Source: Montifringilla adamsi
Lineage: Eukaryota > Chordata > Aves > Passeriformes > Passeridae
NCBI GenBank assembly: GCA_017590115.1
Contig: JAGGNK010012003.1
Coordinates: 872,345 to 936,344 of the forward strand
Length of the DNA: 64,000 nt
Reading direction: 5' to 3'
The notes under the pieces were generated by a model. That model did not search any database. It worked only from the letters and a program-made list of their open reading frames with translations, and was not told the origin of the DNA. Positions 24,633 through 37,300 of this stretch are shown here, one piece after another; position 1 is the first letter of the stretch; the number at the start of each line of letters is the position of its first letter. The position numbers were made by a program, and so were the translations under genes.

Positions 24633-25111
24633 CTTTTTCTGAGGGCTGCTCTGCAGAATGTGGAGTCACATGAAGGACCTGGCTTCCCCCAAGCATGTAG
24701 TGGAAAACATGAAATCAAAACAGGTAGAGAGACCTTTTTTGGAGTGTTGTGACCATGATCCTGTGCAGGTCTTGGGGCAGTTCCCCACCATCTGCTCCCT
24801 GTGCTGAGATGCTGGGGAAATGCTAAGAGCTCTGCTGGTCACCCTATTAAAGCTGCCTTTCAAACCACATCATATAAACCTCCAGATCTTGACCCAAAAA
24901 TGTAACAAACCACGTCCCTATCTCAGAAACAGCCTCCAACACCCACTGAGTGCCTGTACACAGGAACAGAGCAAACAGAGGGGAGCTGGGAGCTGCCACC
25001 CACCCCTCTGGAGGACACATCCTGAAGCTAACATTTCAAAACTGAACCACAGGGATTGCCCCCCACCACCAGGTCTGGTCCATGGGAACCTCCTCTCCTG
25101 CCCTGGAGGTG

Positions 25112-25338
25112 TCAGTGTTTGCTGGAGTACAGTGTTTCTTCCTCAGTGTCTGTTTCATCCTGGAACTCGTGGCTCAGGAGGGATTTCTTGGAGCCAGTGG
25201 ACATCATGCGGATTTCGTCCTCGTAGTCGTCGTGGTGCTGCCGGAGGCGGTGGAAGCCATCCTTGTGTCTGTTGGACTTGATGGAGCACACACACCAGAT
25301 GATACAGGCAGTGAGCACCAGGGCAGACATGCTGGCAC
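25112..25338 (-). CDS. CPD: CPD exon 21: membrane helix and cytoplasmic tail, stop
   Basis: The exon encodes [20 protein letters not shown] and the tail with [20 protein letters not shown], then [20 protein letters not shown] and SKH before TGA. Cysteines at the membrane border are known palmitoylation candidates. FHRL and the acidic cluster are known trans-Golgi sorting signals. Confidence 0.96.
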
Positions 25339-28300
25339 CTGCCAGAGAGAGGACACCAAAGTTAATGCCATGTTTCCCCATGCTGCAGCATTCACATTCT
25401 CTGAAAAATTCCTTTGCCCAGAGTTTTTCTCCTGAGAAGCTGAAAGGCAGCGAGAAAGGCCTCAGAGAAAAGGAAAACAATTCTTATCTCATTTGCTTCT
25501 CCTGTGTTGTGCTCAGATTGTGTTTAGAAATTGTTTACCCAAAGGTGATTGCCTGACTGGATTCTGGTGTGAGTTGTTTTAACTCATTGGCCAATTATGG
25601 CCAAGCTGTGTCAGGACTCTGGAAAGAGTCATGAGTTTCATCATTATCTTTTTGGCAATAAGTATCTTTTCTGTATTCTTTAGTATAGTACAGTATAGTA
25701 TTCTTTAATATAATATAGCATAATAAAGTAATAAATTAGCCTTCTGAGAACATGGAGTCAGATGCATCATTCCTGCCTTCATCGGGGCTCTTTAATCACA
25801 ATACCATGCCAGAGTCTCCCAGGCTTGCCAGCATCTCTCCTTCCCCTCCTGCAGTTATAACCACTTTCTTCACTCCATTGTGATCCTGCTCCTTCCTCCT
25901 AGGCCACGGAGGACAGGGGAGCTGCTCCCAGAACAGGACACACTTTATTTTCTGTGTTTGAAATCCAGGAGATTATCACCAAGCTCCACTACAGACCACT
26001 GGGTCTAAACTCCCACACACCACTCCCCAGCAGATGCCACCTTGAGAAAATAATCGCTTCAGGCTTACCTGATGTCACAACATTTAAAAAAGCCTTGAAG
26101 AAGCAAGATCTCCTAAGCTCTCCCCATTCCAGATATCTCAAAGTACAATTTGGACCCTCCAAATCCCTGCAAAACTTTCTACTTCCTCCCTCCCTCCTAC
26201 CAAGCAGAACCAAGGACTGTTGGATGAGTTTGCAAGGATAAGAGTGTGTTCAGAAGAGAAAGCAGGAGATGGCTTAAGCCTGCAGGCTGCTTTCCCAGTT
26301 CAGTGGAGGGCCTCTGTCAGCATGAACTGGTACAGAAAGCAAAGTTCAAAGCTTTGATAAAAAATATCTCTGTACCTGCCACAGTTATAACCAGCTCTCT
26401 TGGCAGTCCAAAAATCCTGTTTTCTGTGTCAAATACAATGAACACAGAGCTGGGTGCATCATCACGTACAAAGACCTGCAGAAAGACATGAGAGGTTAGA
26501 TCATCTATGAGCTTGGGGATCCAGACAAGAGAGACATTTGTCATCTGCCTGGTCCTGCCCTGATCAAAGAAAAGTGCCGTGCAAAGAAAAGGCACTCCCA
26601 AAACCACCCTGCTGTGCTGGGAAGTTGTTCTCCATCCATTCTGTCAAGGCAGAAAACAGCTCCTGATGGCATCTAATCAGCAGCTAAACACAGGCACAAG
26701 CAGGCAGAGCCCAAACAGGGAAGATTGTATGTGAAAGGAAATGAGGGAACATCTGCAACATGGACATTCACATACCTTGACATGTTTCTGCTGGTAGCCA
26801 CTGGCTGTTGCATCAATGCTGTGAAAACCTGGAGCCAGGAGCACGTGGAAATAGCCACCTTCCTTAGTGTACACCCTCAAGCCTTCATTCAGAACAATGG
26901 CAGCTTTAGAAATTGCCCTGCCACTCTTGTCTTGGACAATGCCATGCACTCCCTTGTGGACCTGAAACAACATTTCAAACACTTTCAGTGCATTTGTAAC
27001 TAAAATGAGATCTCTAAAATACAGCCCACTCACCATCCATGACCCTCACAATAAATAACAGTGCAAGGCAACACAGCACAGATGTTAACTCTTGTGTCAA
27101 CACATGCCCTGGTCACTTGTTGCCTTCCTCACAGAGCCTAAGTCATGAACATCTGTAATTACACAGCACCAACCAAACCACAAAGACTCTCCGTGCTGTT
27201 CTCTTCCTCTCCCCTTCCCCACCACTTCACTCCCTGCCAGAATTTCCTCCCACAGGCTGCACTCACCTCCACAAGCATGCTAAGGAGAGATTTCCTGTGG
27301 TCTGCCCACAGGCCAGGAAGCTGTCCAGCACTGGGGAAGTAGCAGCAGCCGGTATAAACAGTGATCTCAGGACACTGACCAAATGTCACGCTGAAATCCT
27401 GCAAAAAACAAAACCACAGTTACAAGGAAAGAGGTAATAAAAAAAGCTTTGTAAAGTGCAGCTGGAGGGGGAGAAGCTTTGTCCAGACATCAGGACAAAT
27501 ATGCTTTTTATTGGTCGTTTAGCAGCGATGAGAAGCCCTGTGCCATGCAGCAGTACCTTCATACTTCCCAGGTGACTGTGCCATTCTGAGCCACGGATCA
27601 CTCCACCAGGAATAGTCTCATCTGTGAGAGCAAAAACACAGCTGTCAGCCAGAGCCTGCCCAGCAGAGTCTGCCACAAGCTGACAGCAGGTTAAAGGACT
27701 CAGCCAAACATACCTGACTTATTTGGACAGCCTGGCTGGCCCAAATGCATCACTGGGTGGTTGTTTGCATACACAGATGCCAAATGCTTTAGTGTTTCTT
27801 TGTTCTCCACTGCAACAGGAAAAGTGAGACTTTGAGCATGCAACTCTCCTTCCCTGCCTGGGGAAGATTCTCATTTTAACCCCATGATCCTGTACTAAAC
27901 AGAGACACATATTGTATCAGAGCATTCCTATTTCCTCTAACAATAAGGGACAGTACCAAAAGCAGACTTGATACTGGTTCTGGCAGAGGAAAGGTTGAAA
28001 TACTGCTGTAGGCATAGAAATTGTAAATGTTCTGATACCTAGCTGAACCCTGTGAGGTTTTATAGATTTACTTACAGACTGTCAACTCCACACACAAAGG
28101 GCTGAACACAAAGGAGGCTACAGAACACCACCAGCACAAAAAACCCTTACAGCACGTGGTCACATGAACCTCTGCAGAGACAGCCTGAGGGGAACCAGGC
28201 AGTTGGTCACACCTGACTGTGTTGGCTTGTCATAGGGGTAAGTGACAAGCAGAGATCCTCCATCCAGAGCTACAGAGAGGCTGAAATCATGCTTCAGTAT

Positions 28301-31300
28301 CAAGTTCTCCACGATGGCTTTGGTCTCAGGCTCTCGTGCCGCCGAGTACCGGGTGTAATTGCCTATAAATCAGAACAACAAATAGAAAAGGGAACTAAGA
28401 ACAGTTTCCTCTGCTGTTTGAGAGGCCAGAAGTACATCTTTACGTCTGAAATTAGGTCTGCTGCAGGTATGAAAAGGCCTCTGTTAGATCTCAGCAGATG
28501 CAGCTGACTGATCAAGTAGAGCACCCTGTCCACACTATGCATGGGGAGGATTCATCTGCAAAGCTAAACAAATGTGCAACATCACAATTTCCCCAAGCTG
28601 TTTCCTTTCACGTTGCAGAAGGTATTTCATGTGTGTTTGCTCACAACAAAGTCACAGAATTGACATTTTCTTAAGGAAGGAGTTAGGATGATCCCAGCCA
28701 AACTCGGGCAGAGAACATTTCCTCCTCAGGAAAGGTGGGCAGATACAGTGCTATGGATACAGTTACATGGAAACCAGAAAAACATGAAAAAAGGAGACTC
28801 CTTCTGGGGAGCATGAACAGAGGGCATTTTTCCAGAGATGAAAGAAATCCATTAAGAGTAAGAATGCATCAGGTATTATCTGACCTCTCCTATTCCTAAA
28901 TAACTCTGCTTTGTCTCTTGCCCATAAGAGACTGCAAATTGCTGTCTGTAAAGACGATCCAAGCTCTGGAAGCTTCCTATCAGCTGTGCTGCCTGGAGCA
29001 CTGCCTTCTTTACAGGCAGACCCTGCAACCCAACGACTCCACCCAAGCATGGGGCAGTTGTTTTACTTGTGAAATCTGTGTCCAGGTCTCTGCCATGAGC
29101 GTTGGTCTGGCCTATCTTCGAGGTGCAGCCTCTCTCCTGCGCGATCTCGCGTCCGTCTGGGTTCAGGGAAGGCACAATCACAATCCGTGTCCGGTCAATC
29201 AGCTGAGCAAAAGGAGAAACAGCACAAAGTGCAATTAGAAGGGTTAATTTCCCTGGATCTTAAGCTAGGAGCTGCAGTTTGAGGTTCTCATCCTGTGGAT
29301 CGCACACCTCTCCGTTACACACAGAACCACCACAAGCCCCACACCAGTTTTGGCAGAAGGAGTCTCCCCCAGTGAGCACTAAAACTGGAAGAATCCAAGG
29401 AGGTTTTTGGATTGGCCTCTCACCTTTGTGATAGCATCATTCTTCTTGTAGTTCATGCAAAGAAATTCTGCCAGTGTCAGGAGCAGCTCTGTCCCAACAG
29501 GAGCGTTTCCGTGAATGCCGGCAACAAAGCGGATCTTGGGCTCCTCAGGCTCGGACTCGTTGGGCTTGTTGGAGATTTCAAGGGACCAGATCTGGCGGAA
29601 CTCCACACTCTGACCCAAACTGCCAAGAGATGGGAAATGGGAGTGTCAGCTCAGCAAGAGAGCTGCAACTCCAGCCTGACCCCATGGAGAAATCCCAGTG
29701 TGGAAAGGAAGGGCTGCCAGCCTCCAGCGGGAGGCTGTACAGGCAAGAGAAAGACAACCCAGATCAGGGGGGCAGATTTACAGCAGCACTGAACAGAATT
29801 CACTCTGAACATCAGTTTGAACACCAGCATCTGGGTAAGGGTGTATCCAGGTCCAGATGCACAGAATATCCAATTCTCTTATGTCTCCATACAACTTATG
29901 AGATCATGATAAATGTGGAACTGCTGGATCCTCTGTGCTGCCAGTGGTGCTTTTTGTTTTGTTTCTTTTTTCCTTTCAGAGCAGGATACATCTGGACATC
30001 AAACTAATTTATAAAGCAGGACAAAAGAGGCCTGTTCCCAGTAATGCAGGAGCTGTTGCTACAGCCATGCCGTTAAGTTGGCAAACTGAGTGCAGGCAAA
30101 GCAGGGAACAGGCTCAGGGCTGATGCAACTGCAGGGACAATAGAGGCTACAGATCAGCAAAGCAGCCTTGGCACCAGCAGGGACAGCACATGAGCACATT
30201 GTGCCTGGTTACAACAAGCAAATGAGGCCCTGGGACAAAGGGATTTGTGCTTTCTAAAGCTGACAGAGGGTAAGCGTTACAGGTCACAAAGGAAAGCAGA
30301 GGATGGCAGCAGCTGGTCTTCTGCAGGAGGGCACAGACCTTGGCCCAGGGCAAGCTCACACAAAAGTGTCTTGCACCACTGAAATAAAATCTGGAGGCAG
30401 ACAATGAAAAAAGAGCCATCTAAGATTTGTAAGTCAAATCTGGTCGTTTTTACTGGGGACTTTTCAATGAGGTGGATGTCAGAAAGGATTTAAAGAATAG
30501 ACAAAATAGTAAGGAACAGAGATAATTGCAGAAATCCGGGATATCAGTGCTGGGAATATAGCCAGTCCCAAGCATCCCTGGGGAACTAAGTCAGGGAAAA
30601 GCACATTGATGCACCTATAGGCCCTGCAGCCATTGCTCTGCTACCACGTCCTTACACATGGGGCTCCCAGCCTCAGAGACACAGGAAAGGGAGGGCTGAG
30701 CTCCCCATCTCTGCATTGTGCTCATGACTAAAACTTCACAACATCCCTAGCCCAGGCTGCTGCTCTGTTTTAACCTGGTGAGATTTGTGATGTGTGGGTA
30801 GTTGAGGTAGAGGCCTCGGAGGAACTCGGAGAGGTCCTTGTAGGGCCGGTATCTGTAGGGAGTCACATCCCTGGAGGAGGTGAGCAGGAGCCGCTCCAGA
30901 CCGTGCTCAGCAGAGAGATCTTTGATCAGGGTCTCAAACTCCTTCTCGTTGGGGTTGCTGGTGTCTGGGGTGTTCAAGACCAGCACCTTCCCCTCTTCCA
31001 CTTTGCTGTCTGTCCGTGAAAGAGTGAAGTTGACCTGCACTCCACCTTTGCTGTCAACTTCCACCATCTTACTGAGTGGATCATACCTGCCCAGGGAAGA
31101 GAAGGCACAAGAAAACATGAGGGATTTGAAACCTTGAACAAGCCAGCCCCATTCCTGACTAGACACCCACAGGAGGACAGGGAACAACTCAGGCCCCAAC
31201 ACGGCATTGAGCTGCTTTTGGCTCAGGTGTTGCAGAGTTACATGGCAGACTGCCAAGACAACAAGTCAGGCTGCTTTAACACAGAATTTTGGCAGCACTG

Positions 31301-34300
31301 AAGCGATCGAGTCACTTCTGTGGGCAGCTGCCTAGAAAATAATTTCCCCTAAAGACACCAAGTTATCCACTTCTAACAAGGGAAGACTGGGATTGTACCC
31401 CAGTGCCAGGCGAGCAGTCTGACACCACGGCAGTCTCACACAGGCCAGAGGGCAGGAGAAACACCCATGCCTACGTGTGCTGTAGGCAGGCAGAGGTGCT
31501 GGAATACTCCTGAGTGGGAAGTCAGTCCTGCAGCTGTTTGCTCCTCATCTGGGGCTTGCTCACCCTCGGGCAGATGCTGTGATTTTGTACGTCCCTGGGA
31601 CCAGCAGGCGCCAGAAGTCTCCATCCTTGTAGGTGGTCACCGGGTGGTTGATGTCAGCCACGCTGATGGTGGCGTTGAGGATGCCCCTCTTGTCCACAGC
31701 ATCCAGCACAAAGCCCCAGACACCCTGGTGAACCTGCACAAAGGAGCTCTGCTAAGTGCCAGCCCCTGCTCTGCCTCCCACCCCTCACATTTTCAGCATT
31801 CCCAGAGGAGCAAGATGTTGCAAAAGGGTTCAGGTTGGACTGGCCAGCAGCTGGCGTGGACAAAGATCACCTGATGAATACAATGAGCAATTGTTTGGCT
31901 CAGGGTGTCAGCATGGCACTCTCTGCTCCACACCTTTGTTTGCACACCCCAGGTGTGCAGCACCAGCCCCACTTAGATAGAAAGAGAATATAAGGGACAT
32001 TCCAGCCTCAGGAAACCCAAGGCAGTAGTACATAAAAAGCCCCCATCTGCATCCTCTATTTCCATACAGATTTTTGGTGTGTTGAGAAGAGAGAGTAGTT
32101 GAGACAGACTCTGATGGGGGTGATTTCTGTAGAGCAGGTAGCCAGGCTGGTCAGGAAAAGCAGCCAGGAAGCTGGCCAGATCACCCTGTTCATTCTGACT
32201 TGCCTAAAGCAAGCCCCAGAGGGAGCTGAGCTGGCCTGAGGTCAAAGCACCTCACCTGTTTCATGAACTGCAGCAGAGAGCGCCGGTTCTGTGCCCAGTA
32301 CTTTGGCAGCTCCTCAGCCTTTGGGTATTTCACACAGCCCAGCTCAATGGTCACTTCAAAGCAGTTTGTATGTAAGTAATTCCAGTCTTGCATCCCACCT
32401 ACAACAAGAATGTAAAAGAAGCTTTGACTTCTGAAGTACCACAGCTCAAAAAAAAAATAAAAGTCAGATATCAGAGAAAGATGAAGTACAGGCTTGAAGG
32501 GAAAAGGCTTTTACACAGGGCAGGATTCAAGCTTCAAAGGGATGCCAAAAGAGCAGACAAATAACCTTCCTTCTTGTAAATACCTTTCATGCTAATAAAG
32601 TGCTGTAAAATTTTATGAAACCGTTTTGCTAATAGCCAGAAAAACTACACTATAAATTCCTTCCCCCAGGAATAACTTTATTAGGGTACATTATTCAAGA
32701 GGTTATAAAAGAAACCTGAGTCCCATTAATCTGAGCTGACCAGTGCAGAGTTCCTGACTGATCAGACTAAATTATTTAAGCTGCACATGCATTAAGTTGA
32801 AGACAAACAGTGCAGGGGATTTCAGGTGTACTTTACCTGGAACGTTGTACCACTGAGCCCCGTTAGTGATGCCATGTGGGAAGTACTCAGTGGGGTACAT
32901 ATCCTTACAAGGGCTTCCCTGGTACATCTTTGCATTTTCCTACAAAACAAGATGCAACATTTGAAGGTGAGTCTGCACTGCACAGCCACGGACACTCTTG
33001 TTCTAGCCTTAGTCACACATTCAGGGTTACCAAACACAGATGTGTGTCCATCACTGCAGCACTGACTGCACCCACACCCAACCCCAGCCCAGATATCCTT
33101 GCTCTCTCCTCCCAGCCCATGAGCAGCATTTTCCAACACCCTTCAAAGTGCCTGCACAGAGCTCTTGTCCTTCAGTGCCTGCAGACAGAGCATGCTGGGC
33201 ATCACTCATGGAATGGGAGCCTCCTGTAGGATCCTCATGCTGTGCCTACAACACCAGGGGCTGAGCCACAGCGCCAACACCCACCTCTACCAGCTGCTCA
33301 GGAGCTTCCCTGGAAGCTGAAAAGGAGTTTCCCAGAAGTCAGCCTAGCAGGATGTGTCCATTTTCCTGTTAGACTTTACCTTGGAGTATGCAAGTGCCAG
33401 CTTCTGGAACACAGCATCATCTGGGGATTTACTGTATATGGCTATTCCTTGCTCATCGTCATCGAAGGGGTAATTAACCACCAGGGAACCTGCAGGCAAA
33501 GCAAGCTTTGGCTCATACTTGGGTGCTTGCCCAGTGATCCCTCAGCATAACAGTGGAAATTTTTCTCCAGCAAGTGCCAAGCCTCCTGTTTCTCAAGACT
33601 TGGCATTGAACAAAGCATTAAGCCCAGTGGATAGAAGAGACAGAAGCACAGGAAGAGATAACACCACACCTAGTTAGGAAGGAGAACCAAAGCCACAACA
33701 ACATCAAAGCTTTGGCTCTTACATGAAGGAGGGCTGAACACACCGACATAATAATTGCTTTCACAGAGAAGTAGAAGGAAGGGGAAGAATTTCCCAGAAC
33801 ATGCATGGTGCTTTTGACCCAAATGATGCAGTTTTTCAGCTTTCTGGAGTTTATTGCTGAAGGTTTCCCCTTGTGCACTAATAGCACCACAAAACCCCAG
33901 ACACCACTGCAGCTGGAGACCTGCCAGCCCCCTCACACCCACACATGACACTTCTGCACTACAAACCAAACACAAGGGCAACAAAGCATCCACCTGCAAG
34001 TTACCACAGCTACAAGCCAGCAGACAAACTGTCTAGGGAGTAAGCTATAATACACAGAGACTTAATTTAGAACACTCCAAAAGCATAATTAAATTACTGC
34101 AAATTTCATAGTTCCGCCATGCGATTCAAGGCAGGGAACCCTCAGGACTGCATTCACTCTATAAATGCTGTAAAGCCCGTAACAGCCACAGCTCTATATC
34201 CCATTCCCAGACCATCTGTTGAGCAATTGCTGACAAGGGAGTCCATCCCCATCTCCCAGATGCTCCCTTCAGAGAAGTGGTTGGGATCTTCCCAGCAGCC

Positions 34301-37300
34301 GTCTCAACTCCCTCCAAATATGTTTAGGCACACAATTTTCACCCTCTGTTTCCAGTTTCTCCTCCATCTTGCAGCACGAGAGCTCCCCAGTGCACACCTC
34401 GAACACCCTGGAGACATCCCAGCAAACTCCCACCCCACACAGCCCAGCACAGAGGAAGGAGCTTGGTTTGGATGTGGTACCTCCGTGCAGGTTTGCTGAG
34501 AGCACAAACGGGTAAGACTGGAGCCAGGCCATGACAGCACGAGTTTCTGGCTGGGGAGGGTCTGTCACGTGGACAAACTGATCTGGAAAGTTCCTGTTCA
34601 GGTCGTAGTTGTTGCTGTTGTTTCTGCCAACGGTACCTGCTTTGTCTCCTGAAAATGAAACACAAGTTCAAGCTCATGTCCTGTGAAGAGGCTTCAACCT
34701 CTTATTACAGAGTTTACAAGTAGCAGTTAGTGAAGAGATCAGAGAGCACAGCAGTGCTGGTCCCCTGCACCCAGACAGGGGCACCCAGGCCCTCCCCAGC
34801 AAGTGGCCTGCTCTGTGCAGCAATGCCTGGGGGCCCTTCCAGTGGCTGTTTGCTCAGGCCCTCAGGGCAGTCAGACCAGCAGAAAGGCACTGAACCATGA
34901 ACAATCTCTGCAGCCGGATGTCACGACCATAGAAACCTCAGAGCTCACCTTCTCAAACCAGCCAGACAAGTTCTTTGTTAAACCCAAGCAGAGCTCTGCT
35001 TCCAGAAAGTGATTCTGGACAGGCTCTGTTCTGCAAATCTGCAAGAGCCACGTAGTTCTAAGACTTCCCTGAAGGATGTTTTTGCCAGTTTCAACCTCAT
35101 GGTAAAAGTCTGTGTTATCCTTGGACAAGTGCTCTGCAGACAGCCTGGCTCCCACACTGCATTTACTGAGAGAATGGACCAAAGCACAGCAAGCAAGAGC
35201 TGTGTCAAAGAAATGTCTTTTTTCAAAAAAAGCCCTGGATTAGCCACAAACCATCAGGGGACCCAAACAGGGGCAGCTCACAGCACTGCTCAAGTGTAAG
35301 AGCTCTCCCCAACAGCTTCCAGCATCCATCAATCAGGGTCCATCCACTCATCCCACAGCACACACCGATCCCCTTCCCAGGCTCCCTGTGTGGAGAGCAC
35401 TCCTGCTCCAGCGAGGCTTCCAGATTTCCCAGGGATTCCATGAACCCAAAGGCTTGTTCTGAGAGCTAGGAACCCCACAGATTTTGGCACAGACAGCAAT
35501 ACCTTCCTGGGACTTCTCATAGCCATCAGGGTTCATGGAGGGCATGATGTGGATCCGTGTGCTCTGGACCAAGTCAGTCACTTCAGGATCTGTGCCAAAG
35601 TTCTTGCAGAGGTACTCGATGAGGTTCAGGAGAAGCTCCCGCCCCACAACTTCATTCCCGTGCATGTTACCGATGTACTTGAACTCTGGCTCACCTGCAG
35701 ACACATGGTTACACCACAGAAACAATTATAACCACTATGTTACAGCTTGGAGGCACTTCACCACCCTGAGCGTTGCTCTTGCAAGCTTTGCTGGAGGGCT
35801 TTTACCTAAAACTCACATTTCTGCTCCCACAACCCCAAAAAGAACTATGTCCCATGGAAGTCTCTTTTTCCTTCTTCCCCAGAGCTCCATGACCAGCACA
35901 GATATCCCCAGCAATGCTCTAACACCCACTGCACTCACACTTTTTATAAAGGATACTACAAGGAGCAGCTCAGTCTCTCAGGAGAGGCGCCAGCTCCACT
36001 CTCCTTTTCGCTGTGCCTCTCCCAGCGTAAAGGTCTGTCACTTGCATTTGTGCCTCGCCAAAGAGGATTTCCCACATCACCTGCTTCGTGGACACCAGGG
36101 TTGTCAGAGATCTCCATGACGTAGAGCTCCCGCAGCTCCACAGACTTGCCCACGGAGTAGAGGCGGGTGATGTTGGGGTACTCGTTGGCGTAGCGCCGCA
36201 GGAAGATCTCCATGTCCGAGAAGTGGTGGTGGCGGAAGTCCACGGGCTGGATGGGCTCATGGGCAGGGGTTGCATTTGGGGCCTCAGCCTGCACAGGGGT
36301 GGGGGTGATGGCAGTGACAGGGGCAGGCGCAGCCGTGAGCTGTGTGACATTAGGAGCTGGTGGCATCACAGTGGGCTGCAAGGAGAAGTTCACTTCTGTT
36401 GCGTCTCCCTCCTTCACCTCGATGTTCTCTTTGGTCACTGGTGTGTAACTGTGGAATAAACAACTGGCTTCAGCAAGGAGGCTCTGCAGAGAAGAGGCCA
36501 AAACTCCCTGCAGCCCCTCCATCACTCTAGGCTGCTCCCCCCAGCCCAAATGCACTGGGATGTTAATGACTGAGAGATTCACAGGGACCAAGCTGATGGG
36601 ACTCATCCCACTGCCACCAAACCCAGCTCCACTGCTGTCCTTGCAAGAGTCCACAGGCTCAGCAGGGAAGCAGCCCCAGGTGTATCACAGAACTTGCCAA
36701 GGGGCAAGTTACACATTCACGCCCAGGCTTGGGACAACACAAACTCCTGCTGGGGTGACCCTACTCCACCTCCTCCCTTTGCACAGAAGTTGCAATTTGA
36801 TACCAGCAGTCAAACAGAAGTTGACACACAAATCCTGTGCACTCGACAGCACCCTGCTGCAGGAGCAAACACAGCTGCAGCTCCGAGCTGGAACCATTTA
36901 CTGCTGCAGCTTCCAGTCAAGCCTCTTAAATACATAAGGTGTTTTGGGGAGGAAATCAAGAGAAGGAACAGCAGCAGCTGGCAGTGTGGGCACAGGCTGC
37001 CACAGAGACATTACCCCATGACAAAAGCAGTCACGTTGTAGGTGCCAGGCACCAGCAGCCGGTGGTAATCACCAAATCTCCCTGCTGTGATGTTATGAGC
37101 AATACCGGCAACAGCGATGGTCGCATTGTCCAGGCCAGCTCCCGTGACTGCATCCCTCACAAAGCCCTTCACGCCAATGTGCACCTGAGGAAAACAAAGC
37201 AAGGGCCTGGCTGAAGACAGGCAACATCAGGGGAACTGTGTCCTGAGGCAGCAATACCCCCTCACCCTTCCCCAAACGCAGCAGAGCAGGGCAGCTGCCA

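Larger units (their letters stand above)
22553..25111 (-). other. CPD: CPD 3'UTR (inferred)
   Basis: Between the CPD stop and the paired AATAAA there is no other gene signal on either strand. The stretch has only short ORFs. It carries a T15G8 run (24610-24632), read as C8A15 in the transcript sense. Confidence 0.6.
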
